Source: Deltaproteobacteria bacterium (GTDB lineage Bacteria; Desulfobacterota; JAFDIG01). Taken from it: a stretch of DNA of 17,734 bases. The first letter of the stretch is position 1. Each line of letters starts with the position of its first letter. The stretch is taken from the NCBI GenBank assembly GCA_019308145.1, contig JAFDIG010000010.1:1-17734 (forward strand), given 5' to 3'. Under the pieces are notes generated by a model that searched no databases, was not told where the DNA came from, and worked only from the letters and a program-made list of their open reading frames with translations. The position numbers and the translations under genes are program-made. Positions 1-7,767 of the stretch are shown one piece after another.

Positions 1-119
1 AGCTAAAAACTCCCCTAATTTATTTTTTAAAACAGAATAAAGGATAATTTTTTTTATCAGGTTGTGTGAAAAATTGCACTTGAAAAATTTTTAAAGAGAA
101 TAGCAAGGAGGTATTTTTA
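1..119. other. Left-edge non-coding leader
   Basis: This short AT-rich stretch precedes the first gene. The only clear signal is a strong ribosome binding site, AAGGAGG, a few bases upstream of the ATG at 120. A promoter may be present but no convincing -35/-10 pair stands out. A 75-codon open frame on the minus strand across 20-247 has no recognisable protein features and overlaps the start of a real gene, so I do not call it. Confidence 0.5.
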
Positions 120-1691
120 ATGAATTTTGCAAGTTTTTGTTCTATAAATGCAGAGAAATATCCTGATAAAGTTTTTTTAGTGGAACGCAGACCTTCACAA
201 AATTTAAGACGTACTTGCACATGGAAAGAATTCAATGATGAAACCAATAAGGTAGCGAATTATTTAAAGAAGAAACTTGGAGTTAAAAAAGGGGATATGG
301 TGCTACATTTACAAATGAACAGCATTGAATGGATTATCACCTATTATGCTGTTTTGAAATTAGGAGCTGGCATTGTTCCTTTAAATTTTAGGTTTGCTAG
401 CGCAGATATAAAATATGCAGCTGATGCAACAGAACCAGTAGCATTTATCTTTGGAGATGGTTTTTTGCCAAAGATTTTGCCTGTTAAGGATGAGTTGAAA
501 ACAATAAAACATTATATTTGTATGGGAGAAAATATTCCAGAAGGAATGATCTCTTATGATGAGATAACAAAAAGTGATGACATTGAAGAGGCTTTAGTTG
601 AGGATGTTGATGATGATGATGTAGCTGAGTTGATGTTTACATCTGGTACTACTGGACCACCAAAGCCTGTTTGTCAATCTCATGGTGTTTTAAGGAATAT
701 AGCAGTTTGTAATGCCTTATCTTATGATTGTGGGCATAACTCTACTTATTTAGCTCCTCACCCATTTTACCATAGTGGTAGTCTATTTTTATCATTTCCA
801 TGCTATGTAGCTGGAGGAACAATTATAATCCAAATAGATTTGAAAGATCCAAAATGGCTACTTGATGCTATTGCAGAAGAAAAAGTAACTCATGGCTGGG
901 TTGCTGTACCGACTATGTCAGATTCAGTTGAAGCAATAAAAAGAGGTGACATAGATATATCAAAATATGACTTTTCACATGTAAAAGGTGAGATCTTAAT
1001 AGGTGCTCAACCAGTGCCATTCTCCTTGTTTGAAGATATGAAAAGACTTTTATCCTTTAAAACAGGCAATATATATGGTATTACTGAAGGTGGTGGTGGT
1101 GGCACACATATCCTTTATGATGAAGATGTATTGAAAAAGCCTGGTTCAATAGGAAAGGCTACTGCGATGTTACGTTCTCGTGTTGTGGATGATAATGGAA
1201 ATGATGTAGCTCCAAATGAAGTAGGGGAGCTGATATTTAAAGGTCCACGATTGATGAAAGAGTATTATAAAAACCCAGAGGCAACAGCAAATACAATTAA
1301 AAATGGCTGGCTTTACACAGGAGACTTGGTAAGGATTGATGAGGAAGGATATTTATATATTGCTGATCGAAAGAAGGATTTGATTATTAGGGGTGGCGAA
1401 AATATCTTTCCAGTTGAAATTGAAGATGTACTTCATAAACATCCAAAGATAGATGATGTAGCTGTTATTGGTTATCCTCATGAAAGATTAGTTGAGATTG
1501 CAATGGCAGTAGTTCAGCTAAAACCTGGTGAAACAATGACAGAACAAGAGGTTATTGATTTTTGCAAGGAAGCAGGTTTGGCAAAATATAAATGGCCTGA
1601 AAAGGTTGTTTTTGATCAAGTTCCAAGAAATCCAACCGGAAAGCTTCAGAAGACTATTTTAAGAGAAAAATATATAGGAAAAAAGAAATAA
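120..1691 (+). CDS. AMP-forming acyl-CoA synthetase (ANL superfamily)
   Basis: This 523-residue enzyme of the acyl/aryl-CoA ligase family should activate a carboxylic acid with ATP through an acyl-adenylate and transfer it to coenzyme A in the cytoplasm. The P-loop-like motif is TSGTTGPPKP at about 174-183, the adenine-site motif YGITEGG at 319-325, the YTGD aspartate at D402, the hinge region DRKKD at 416-420, and the C-terminal PTGK lysine, K508, which catalyses adenylation. Length is normal for the family. The residue after the P-loop lysine is Pro rather than the usual Gly, and a run of five glycines follows the adenine motif. AAGGAGG precedes the ATG. It is a clear paralogue of the convergent gene at 1822-3393. 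The substrate (fatty, aromatic or short-chain acid) cannot be read from the sequence. Confidence 0.9.
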   Translation: MNFASFCSINAEKYPDKVFLVERRPSQNLRRTCTWKEFNDETNKVANYLKKKLGVKKGDMVLHLQMNSIEWIITYYAVLKLGAGIVPLNFRFASADIKYAADATEPVAFIFGDGFLPKILPVKDELKTIKHYICMGENIPEGMISYDEITKSDDIEEALVEDVDDDDVAELMFTSGTTGPPKPVCQSHGVLRNIAVCNALSYDCGHNSTYLAPHPFYHSGSLFLSFPCYVAGGTIIIQIDLKDPKWLLDAIAEEKVTHGWVAVPTMSDSVEAIKRGDIDISKYDFSHVKGEILIGAQPVPFSLFEDMKRLLSFKTGNIYGITEGGGGGTHILYDEDVLKKPGSIGKATAMLRSRVVDDNGNDVAPNEVGELIFKGPRLMKEYYKNPEATANTIKNGWLYTGDLVRIDEEGYLYIADRKKDLIIRGGENIFPVEIEDVLHKHPKIDDVAVIGYPHERLVEIAMAVVQLKPGETMTEQEVIDFCKEAGLAKYKWPEKVVFDQVPRNPTGKLQKTILREKYIGKKK

Positions 1692-1717
1692 TTTCAGAAA
1701 AAGTGAAAAAAATAATA

Positions 1718-1744
1718 AAAGCCCCGAATTTTTATCGGGGCTTT
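1718..1744. terminator. Bidirectional intrinsic terminator
   Basis: A perfect 10-bp stem (AAAGCCCCGA at 1718-1727 with TCGGGGCTTT at 1735-1744) closes a 7-base AT loop. It sits between two convergent genes. Read on the minus strand the stem is followed by a T-rich tract, and on the plus strand by TTT and AT-rich sequence, so it can serve both transcripts and is probably stronger for the minus gene. A weaker AT-only inverted repeat (AAAGATTT 1760-1767 with AAATCTTT 1783-1790) follows on the plus side. Confidence 0.85.
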
Positions 1745-1821
1745 GATTTATCCTTCAAGAAAGATTTAAAAAAATCTTATCTAAATCTTTTTTATTAGTT
1801 TGGTTTTAAAGATAAAATTTT

Positions 1822-3393
1822 TTAAATTTTAAACATCTCTTTCATGCCAGTATATTTTTTCCTCAATTTTGGTTTTTCAATCTTTCCTGTAGGATTTCTT
1901 GGAACATCGTCAAAAAAGACCTTTCTTGGTCTTTTATATCTTGGAAGTTTTTCGCAAAAATTAAAGAATTCTTCTTCACTCATTTCTTTTCCTGGTTTTA
2001 CTTTAACAATTGCAATCGGAATCTCTCCTAATCTTTCATCAGGTAGGCCAATAACAGCAGCGTCTTGAATTTTATCATGACTTTGTAGAAAATCTTCGAT
2101 CTCAACTGGGAAGATATTTTCTCCTCCTGTAATGATAACATCTTTTTTCCTATCTACAAGCCATATAAAACCGTCTTCATCAACTCTTGCCATATCCCCT
2201 GTTAAAAGCCAACCATCTATAAGGGTAGAAGCCGTTGCTTCAGGATTTTTATAATACTCTTTCATAACACCAGGCCCTTTTACCATTAACTCACCAACTT
2301 CACCTTTAGGCACATCCTTTAATTCTTCATTAACGATTTTATACTCCCAATCAAAACCTGGGATTCCAATTGCCCCAATCTTATGGGTATTTTCTATTCC
2401 TAAGTGAACACATCCAGGACCTGTTGATTCGCTTAAACCATAGTTTGTATCATAATCATGATTTGGGAAAACCTTTTTCCAGTCATGAACAAGGCTTGGT
2501 GGAACAGGTTGAGCACCTATATGCATTAATCTCCATTGATCAAGCTTATAATCCTCAAGTTTTACCTCCCCATTTTCTATAGCAACAAGGATGTCTTGAG
2601 CCCAGGGAACCAATAACCATACAATAGTTCCTTTTTCCTCTGATACTGCTTCTAATATCCATTTGGGGTTGACCCCTTTTAAGATAACACCCTTTGAACC
2701 AACAATAAAACTACCAAACCAATGCATTTTTGCTCCAGTATGATATAAAGGGGGAATCAAAATAAAACAATCATCATGTGTCTGGTTGTGATGGCGATTT
2801 TCAACAATACAGGCTGCCTCAAGATTTCTATGTGTCAAAAGAATTGGCTTTGGGGTTCCTGTTGTACCAGAGGTGAAATAAAGAGCTGCTTCGTCTATGA
2901 TTTCAATAGGAACTTTAGGATCAGTAGGTGGATAATCCTTTAAAATATCATTATACTTTTCACAATAATCGGGTTTAACTTCATCAGGGCCAACAAAGAT
3001 AAAATCTTTGATAGTAGAGAGTTCACCTTTAATAGCATTGATTCTATCAATAAATTCTTCACCAAAAAAGATTGCTTTTCCTTCAGCAATTTTACAACAT
3101 AAATTTATATCTTTAGCAGAAAATCTAAAATTTAATGGAACAGCCCATGCGCCTGTGCGTAATATTCCAAAATAAATCGGAAGCCATTCAATACAATTCA
3201 TCATAAGATGTATTACTTTATCCCCCTTTTTAATTCCTTTTGATATTAAAGCATTAGCTACTTTATTAGCCTGGTCGTCAAACTCTTTCCATGTCATCTC
3301 GGTTCTTTTGTTTTTAGCAGGATCTCTTTCAATAAGAGCCACTTCATTTCCGTACATCCTTGCGTTTCTTGCCAAAATTTCTGTGATTATCAT
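1822..3393 (-). CDS. AMP-forming acyl-CoA synthetase (ANL superfamily), second paralogue
   Basis: This 523-residue ATP-dependent acyl-CoA ligase has exactly the same length as the convergent gene at 120-1691 and resembles it closely along the whole chain. Motifs seen: TSGTTGTPKP at about 174-183, YGLSEST at 318-324, LTGD with D400, DRKKD at 414-418, GGENIFPVEIEDFL at 423-436, and the catalytic PTGK lysine K504. Like its paralogue it has Pro in place of Gly after the P-loop lysine. On the minus strand AAAGGAGG stands just upstream of the ATG. Both genes probably arose by duplication and may act on different acids; substrate is not deducible. A link to the carbon pathway next door (making or using acyl-CoA feeding beta-oxidation) is inference only. 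Confidence 0.9.
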   Translation of the reverse strand: MIITEILARNARMYGNEVALIERDPAKNKRTEMTWKEFDDQANKVANALISKGIKKGDKVIHLMMNCIEWLPIYFGILRTGAWAVPLNFRFSAKDINLCCKIAEGKAIFFGEEFIDRINAIKGELSTIKDFIFVGPDEVKPDYCEKYNDILKDYPPTDPKVPIEIIDEAALYFTSGTTGTPKPILLTHRNLEAACIVENRHHNQTHDDCFILIPPLYHTGAKMHWFGSFIVGSKGVILKGVNPKWILEAVSEEKGTIVWLLVPWAQDILVAIENGEVKLEDYKLDQWRLMHIGAQPVPPSLVHDWKKVFPNHDYDTNYGLSESTGPGCVHLGIENTHKIGAIGIPGFDWEYKIVNEELKDVPKGEVGELMVKGPGVMKEYYKNPEATASTLIDGWLLTGDMARVDEDGFIWLVDRKKDVIITGGENIFPVEIEDFLQSHDKIQDAAVIGLPDERLGEIPIAIVKVKPGKEMSEEEFFNFCEKLPRYKRPRKVFFDDVPRNPTGKIEKPKLRKKYTGMKEMFKI

Positions 3394-3440
3394 TTAATAG
3401 ACCTCCTTTCTTTTATTAAGAAGAGAAAAATATGATCTTT

Positions 3441-3463
3441 ATTATAAAAAATTATATATTATA
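3441..3463 (-). promoter_or_regulatory. Possible promoter region of the minus-strand acyl-CoA synthetase
   Basis: On the minus strand, perfect TATAAT hexamers lie at 3446-3441, 3456-3451 and 3463-3458, roughly 50-70 bases upstream of the start codon. No good -35 hexamer accompanies them, and such hexamers are easily produced by chance in this AT-rich stretch, so this is only a candidate. Confidence 0.3.
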
Positions 3464-3735
3464 TATATTATTTAGTCCGTGGTGAAAAAACGGGCTAATT
3501 AAGTTTAGGCTGATTTTGTCAGCATACAATAAAAGGAAATTTCATCGTTTTATATAATTTTACTCATCATAATTTGTTATAGTAGGACTTTATATTCCAC
3601 CATAAAAGAGAATGTTAAACGGGCGGGGTAAAACCCAATCTTACAAATTTTAACATAAATTTTTAATTTTAATTAGTTTAAATTTCATTTTTCAGTGCAA
3701 ATTAACTAATCTAATAATATTAAGTGAAATATTTA

Positions 3736-3755
3736 ACATAATAAGGTTATAATGT
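3736..3755. promoter_or_regulatory. Imperfect 20-bp palindrome (possible operator)
   Basis: The element reads ACATAATAAGGTTATAATGT, with 8 of 10 base pairs symmetrical about the centre. It lies about 150 bases upstream of the fhs promoter candidate. The size and symmetry would suit a dimeric DNA-binding protein, but no regulator can be named and AT-rich DNA makes chance symmetry common. Confidence 0.35.
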
Positions 3756-3810
3756 CAAGTAATTCTAATTTAAGAGATTCATTTTTTAAAAAGAGGTTTT
3801 CATTTTTCAA

Positions 3811-3840
3811 ATATAACATTTTGATATCTTAATGTTATCT
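3811..3840. promoter_or_regulatory. 30-bp dyad, possible operator upstream of fhs
   Basis: Perfect half-sites ATAACATT (3813-3820) and AATGTTAT (3831-3838) flank a 10-base centre that itself contains the palindrome GATATC; overall 12 of 15 base pairs are symmetrical. It ends about 47 bases upstream of the -35 candidate of fhs. The same octamer ATAACATT recurs at 3899-3906 inside the promoter spacer, which supports a shared regulator binding both places. The regulator is unknown. Confidence 0.45.
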
Positions 3841-3886
3841 AAGTTTAAGTGTAGATTTTGGTAATAAAAATTTTGTAATTTTAGTC

Positions 3887-3916
3887 TTGACAAATAATAT
3901 AACATTATTTTAGTAT
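3887..3916 (+). promoter_or_regulatory. Sigma70-type promoter candidate for fhs
   Basis: A perfect TTGACA at 3887-3892 is followed after 18 bases by TAGTAT at 3911-3916 (four of six matches to TATAAT). The spacer contains an inverted repeat, AAATAAT (3892-3898) and ATTATTT (3904-3910), overlapping a copy of the octamer ATAACATT also found in the upstream dyad. A protein bound there would block polymerase. The leader to the fhs ATG would be about 90 bases. Confidence 0.5.
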
Positions 3917-4010
3917 ACCGTGAGTTATAAGAAAGGAAAAGGATAAAAAATCTTTAGTAAGTGGTATTGCTCAACATTAAAAATAAAACAAGATGAAGGA
4001 GGAAAATGTT

Positions 4011-5729
4011 ATGGTAAAAAGAAAATATCCTGTACCTTCTGATATAGAGATTGCTCAAACAACAGAGCTTCTGCCTATTGAAGAGATAGCAAAGAAGATT
4101 GATATTCAGGATGATGAGTTGGAACCTTATGGCAAGTATATGGCTAAGATAAATCTTAAGGTTCTTGATAGGCTTAAAGATCGACCAAATGGTAAATTTA
4201 TCACAGTTACAGCTATTACACCTACTCCACTTGGAGAAGGCAAAACCGTTACTAACATCGGTGTAGGTCAGGCTTTGAACAAAATTGGAAAAAAGGTTAT
4301 TAATACCTTACGTGAACCTTCTAAAGGTCCTACTTTTGGGATAAAAGGTGGTGCTTGTGGCGGTGGATATTCTCAGGTCCTTCCTATGGAGGCGATAAAT
4401 CTTCATTTTACAGGGGATATACATGCTGTTGAGACGGCTCATAATCTATTTAATGCGGCTATGGATGCTTCCATACTTCATGGTAATCCTTTAAATTTAG
4501 ATATTCATAACATAAATCTTAGAAGATGTGTGGATTTAAATGATAGAGCTTTAAGGAATATTGTGATTGGTTTAGGTGGTAGAATGGATGGTATTCCAAG
4601 GCAGACTGGTTATGATATTACTGTTGCTACAGAAACTGCTGCTATTCATGCTTTGACGACAAGTTTAAAGGATCTGAGAGAGAGACTTGGCCGCATGGTC
4701 TGTGGATTTGATAAAAATGGAAAGCCTGTGACAGCAGAAGATTTAAAGGTAGCAGGTGCAATGGCAGTGCTTATGAAGGATTCAATTAAACCCAATTTAG
4801 TACAGAGTACCGAAAATCATCCAATTATAGACCATGGTTTTCCATTTGCCAATGTTGCGCATGGGAATAATTCAGTCTTAGCTGATATGGTTGCTTTAAA
4901 GCTTGCTGATTATGTTGTAACTGAATCAGGGTTTGGTGCTGATTGCGGTGCGGAAAAACTGATTGATGTCAAATGTAGACAGAGCGGATTGAAACTTGAT
5001 TGCGCTATTATTACTTGCACAATTCGTGCTCTTAAGATGCATGGAGGTGCTTTTGAGTTCAGACCTGGGCAGCCTTATAATAAGGAATTAGCTGAAAAGG
5101 AAAATATGCCCGCATTGGAAGAAGGGTGCAAAAATTTAAAGGTTCACATTGAAAATATGAAAAAATTTGGTGTACCAATTGTTGTTACAATAAACCGTTT
5201 TGTCTCTGATACTGAAAAAGAAATAGAGTTTGTTAAAGATTTTGCTCTTTCTTGTGGTGCTTCGTATGCAGTTCCAATCAATCCCTGGGCTGAAGGAGGA
5301 GATGGATGCATAGAGGCTGCTGAGGCAGTGGTAAAAGCTTGCGAAGAACCGAATGATTTTAAATTTCTTTATCCTGATGATGTTTCAATAAAGGAAAAAA
5401 TTGAAATCATAGCAACCGAGATCTACAGGGCAGATGGAGTTGATTATTCCCCTGTAGCTGAAAATAAGATAAAACTCTATGAGTCCCTTGGTTATAGTAG
5501 AATGCCTATAAATATGGCAAAGACTCATCTTTCCCTTTCTCATGATCCTAACTTGAAAAATGTACCAACAAATTACCGTATTCCTGTCGTTGATGTTAGG
5601 GTTTCAGTTGGTGCAGGTTTTATTTATCCTTTGCTTGGGCAGATGAGAACTATGCCTGGGCTACCTTCAAAACCTGCCTTTATACCTGTTGACTTAGACG
5701 AGGAAGGTAAGATAAAGGGCTTGTTCTAA
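4011..5729 (+). CDS. fhs: Formate--tetrahydrofolate ligase
   Basis: This enzyme makes 10-formyl-THF from formate, THF and ATP, the first THF-dependent step of the methyl branch of the Wood-Ljungdahl pathway. The start chosen gives 572 residues beginning MVKRKYPVPSDIEIAQ; AAGGAGG at 3996-4002 is eight bases upstream. An in-frame ATG at 3993 overlaps that ribosome site and would add six residues, so it is less likely. The family ATP-site motif TPTPLGEGKT is at about residues 70-79, and the FGIKGGACGGGYSQVLPMEAINLHFTGD region typical of Fhs follows. Length is close to the usual 555-560. It is the first gene of the + strand cluster, preceded by its own promoter candidate and followed by a hairpin and cooC. 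Confidence 0.97.
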   Translation: MVKRKYPVPSDIEIAQTTELLPIEEIAKKIDIQDDELEPYGKYMAKINLKVLDRLKDRPNGKFITVTAITPTPLGEGKTVTNIGVGQALNKIGKKVINTLREPSKGPTFGIKGGACGGGYSQVLPMEAINLHFTGDIHAVETAHNLFNAAMDASILHGNPLNLDIHNINLRRCVDLNDRALRNIVIGLGGRMDGIPRQTGYDITVATETAAIHALTTSLKDLRERLGRMVCGFDKNGKPVTAEDLKVAGAMAVLMKDSIKPNLVQSTENHPIIDHGFPFANVAHGNNSVLADMVALKLADYVVTESGFGADCGAEKLIDVKCRQSGLKLDCAIITCTIRALKMHGGAFEFRPGQPYNKELAEKENMPALEEGCKNLKVHIENMKKFGVPIVVTINRFVSDTEKEIEFVKDFALSCGASYAVPINPWAEGGDGCIEAAEAVVKACEEPNDFKFLYPDDVSIKEKIEIIATEIYRADGVDYSPVAENKIKLYESLGYSRMPINMAKTHLSLSHDPNLKNVPTNYRIPVVDVRVSVGAGFIYPLLGQMRTMPGLPSKPAFIPVDLDEEGKIKGLF

Positions 5730-5744
5730 AACTTAAAAAGACAA

Positions 5745-5778
5745 GGCTTTTCCTACCGTTTTTATGGTAGGAGAAGCC
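5745..5778 (+). terminator. Strong hairpin between fhs and cooC (attenuator or processing site)
   Basis: A 13-bp stem (left arm 5745-5757, GGCTTTTCCTACC; right arm 5766-5778, GGTAGGAGAAGCC; one G-U pair) closes an 8-base loop. No U-tract follows, the next bases being ATAATATAAAAA, so it is not a canonical intrinsic terminator. It may mark a transcript processing or stabilising point, or partly reduce read-through into cooC, whose start lies 36 bases downstream. Confidence 0.6.
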
Positions 5779-5814
5779 ATAATATAAAAATCAATGAAGT
5801 AAGGGGGTATTTAT

Positions 5815-6561
5815 TTGGGCTTTACTGTTGCCCTTGCAGGCAAAGGTGGGGTAGGAAAAACCACCATTGCTGCGTTAGCAATTCTTTATTTATTAAGAAA
5901 AAATAAAAAACCGATTTTAGCTGTAGATGCAGATGCTAACTCAAATTTAAATGAACTTTTGGGGGTAGAAGTGACTCATACTGTTGGAGGTGCAAGGGAG
6001 AGCTTAAAAACTGATGTCCCATCTGGAATGCCAAAAGATACGTTTATGGAATATAAGATTCAGGAAGCAGTAATTGAGGGAGAGGGGTTTGATCTTCTTG
6101 TAATGGGTCGCCCTGAAGGACCTGGTTGTTACTGTTTTCCTAATAGTATTATTAAAAGATATATTGAGATTTTATCAAAAAATTACTCTTATTTGGTAAT
6201 AGATAATGAAGCAGGGATGGAACATATAAGTAGACTTACCGCCAGGGATGTGGATCTTCTGATTGTTGTTTCCGATCCTTCTACAAGAGGGATATTAACA
6301 GCAAAAAGAATATATGATTTAGTAAAAGAGATGGAAATTAGAGTTGGCAAATCCCTTTTACTTATCAATAAGGTAAATGGGAATTTAGCCAAAGAGATTG
6401 TTGATATGGTAGATTCCATGGGGCTTACTCTTGGTGGAGTTGTTCCATCTGATTCTGATATAGCTAAATTTGATTTAGCTCAAAGATCATTACTTGAGCT
6501 TCCTAATGGTAATAAGGCTTATGATTATGTTTCTGGGATATTAAAAGATTATATACCTTAA
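5815..6561 (+). CDS. cooC: CooC-type nickel-insertion ATPase for CODH/ACS
   Basis: This 248-residue P-loop ATPase of the MinD/CooC family (CooC/AcsF) is expected to help load nickel into carbon monoxide dehydrogenase and/or acetyl-CoA synthase. The deviant Walker A motif GKGGVGKTT is at residues 9-17, DADAN follows at 38-42, and the Cys-x-Cys pair that binds metal at the dimer interface is C105/C107 in GPGCYCFPN. The start is TTG, set by AAGGGGG at 5801-5807 seven bases upstream; no ATG fits, and starting later would remove the first beta strand before Walker A. Its place between fhs and the acs genes supports a CODH/ACS role. It could serve a CODH encoded elsewhere, since no catalytic CODH gene is in the window. 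Confidence 0.93.
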   Translation: MGFTVALAGKGGVGKTTIAALAILYLLRKNKKPILAVDADANSNLNELLGVEVTHTVGGARESLKTDVPSGMPKDTFMEYKIQEAVIEGEGFDLLVMGRPEGPGCYCFPNSIIKRYIEILSKNYSYLVIDNEAGMEHISRLTARDVDLLIVVSDPSTRGILTAKRIYDLVKEMEIRVGKSLLLINKVNGNLAKEIVDMVDSMGLTLGGVVPSDSDIAKFDLAQRSLLELPNGNKAYDYVSGILKDYIP

Positions 6562-6878
6562 GATTATGACTCTATTATTGTTATAATAAATATTATGATT
6601 ATTATTTTTTAAAAATTTTTTTGGTTTTTACTTTTATAAAGATTTCAAAATAATGATATTTAAAAATATTTTTCAAACTTGAGAACAAATAACGTATAGA
6701 ATATTTATTTTTTAGAATTTTTTAATTATTTTGCTATTGTTCTAATTTTGTAGGGTTAAAATTTTTAAGTTTAATAAGATGGTATTTTGTTTTTCTTTTG
6801 TGAATTAATTAACAGAATATTGAAAGGTTTTAAATTAGTGGTAATTAATATTTATTTATAAAGAAAGGAGTAAGCAAT
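6562..6878. other. AT-rich gap upstream of folD
   Basis: These 317 bases hold no credible gene. They are dominated by runs of A and T, with several short AT inverted repeats such as ATAAT/ATTAT near 6590 and a loosely symmetric pair GAACAAATA (near 6683) and TATTGTTC (near 6735). The gap probably carries the 3' end of the cooC transcript and a promoter for folD-acsDBC, but I see no convincing -35/-10 pair and no recognisable riboswitch. Confidence 0.5.
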
Positions 6879-7751
6879 ATGGCTGCAAAGATAATAAGTG
6901 GAAAAGCTGTAGCTCAGGAAATAAGAGAAGAGATAAAAAAAGAGGTGGAGAAATTAAAAGAAAAATATAATGTAACCCCTGGTCTGGTAACGGTTTTGGT
7001 GGGAGAAGATCCTGCTTCCCAGGTTTATGTTGGCCAAAAAGAAAAGACATCCAAGAATTTAGGTTTTTATTCAGAAAGACATGACCTTCCTGCTACAACA
7101 TCTGAAGAGGAACTGCTTTCTTTAATAGGTAAATTGAACAAAGATCCTAAGATTCATGGCATCCTTGTTCAACTTCCTTTACCAAAACATATTAATGAGA
7201 CAAATGTATTATATGCAATAGATCCTAAAAAAGATGTGGATGGCTTTCATCCTGTAAATGTTGGGAAATTGATGATAGGAGAACCAGATTATCTTCCTTG
7301 TACCCCTGCTGGGATTCAGGAACTTTTAATCAGGTCAGGCACTCAGATAGAAGGGGCAGAAGTAGTTGTTGTAGGTAGAAGCAATATAGTAGGCAAACCT
7401 ATTGCTAATATGCTTTTGCAAAAAGCGCCAGGGGCAAATGCTACTGTTACAGTTTGTCATACAAGGACAAGGGATATAAAATTTCACACAAAAAGGGCTG
7501 ATATCTTGATAGTTGCAGCAGGTCGTCCTAAAGCTGTCACCGCAGATATGGTCAAAGAAGGGGTAGTGGTTATAGATGTGGGAGTAAACAGGTTAGAAAC
7601 AGGCTTGTGTGGCGATGTTGATTTTGAAGCTGTAAAGGAGAAGGCAGCTGCTATTACCCCTGTTCCTGGAGGCGTTGGTCCTATGACCATCACTATGTTA
7701 ATGAAGAATACCTTAAAAGCAGCAAAGCTTTTAAATGGCATTAGGGAATAA
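6879..7751 (+). CDS. folD: Bifunctional methylene-THF dehydrogenase / methenyl-THF cyclohydrolase
   Basis: This 290-residue FolD interconverts 10-formyl-THF, 5,10-methenyl-THF and 5,10-methylene-THF with NAD(P)H, covering two steps of the methyl branch, so no separate cyclohydrolase (FchA) is needed. Active-site residues match the family: Y50 and K54 in YVGQK, D121 in VDGFHP, and the signature PVPGGVGPMT near the C-terminus. The substrate loop VQLPLPKH is at about 97-104 and the nucleotide-binding stretch VVVGRSNIVGKP at about 163-174. A good AAAGGAG lies upstream of the ATG. The gene is the first of a tight run: acsD begins 16 bases after its stop. Cofactor preference (NAD or NADP) cannot be decided by eye. 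Confidence 0.97.
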   Translation: MAAKIISGKAVAQEIREEIKKEVEKLKEKYNVTPGLVTVLVGEDPASQVYVGQKEKTSKNLGFYSERHDLPATTSEEELLSLIGKLNKDPKIHGILVQLPLPKHINETNVLYAIDPKKDVDGFHPVNVGKLMIGEPDYLPCTPAGIQELLIRSGTQIEGAEVVVVGRSNIVGKPIANMLLQKAPGANATVTVCHTRTRDIKFHTKRADILIVAAGRPKAVTADMVKEGVVVIDVGVNRLETGLCGDVDFEAVKEKAAAITPVPGGVGPMTITMLMKNTLKAAKLLNGIRE

Positions 7752-7767
7752 GGAAAGGAGAGAAGTT

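Larger units (their letters stand above)
3394..4010. other. Gene-free control region upstream of fhs
   Basis: About 600 bases of very AT-rich DNA separate the divergent acyl-CoA synthetase and fhs. No credible reading frame, tRNA or recognisable riboswitch is seen. It contains a TATAAT-rich stretch near the minus gene, a small 5-bp hairpin at 3509-3523, two dyad elements (3736-3755 and 3811-3840), a promoter candidate at 3887-3916, and a leader of about 90 bases before the fhs start. The heptamer TAACATT or its complement AATGTTA occurs at 3611, 3814, 3831 and 3900. Confidence 0.6.

Noticed and set aside
20..247. 75-codon minus-strand open frame at the left edge
   Set aside because: It overlaps the strong ribosome site and first codons of the acyl-CoA synthetase and shows no protein-family features; its composition is what AT-rich DNA gives by chance.
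1757..1795. Second terminator after the GC-rich hairpin
   Set aside because: The inverted repeat AAAGATTT/AAATCTTT is made of A and T almost alone with a long loop, and the adjacent GC stem already explains termination.
3993..4010. Earlier ATG for fhs at 3993
   Set aside because: This codon sits directly before AAGGAGG, which serves the ATG at 4011; the added six residues are the translation of the ribosome site.
3394..4010. Riboswitch (cobalamin or THF type) or tRNA upstream of fhs
   Set aside because: I looked for a conserved B12-box-like core, a compact structured leader and tRNA arms and found none; the region is AT-rich with only simple dyads.
7735..7767. Earlier ATG for acsD inside the end of folD
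   Set aside because: The added 11 residues do not look like AcsD and a good ribosome site sits right before the ATG at 7768.
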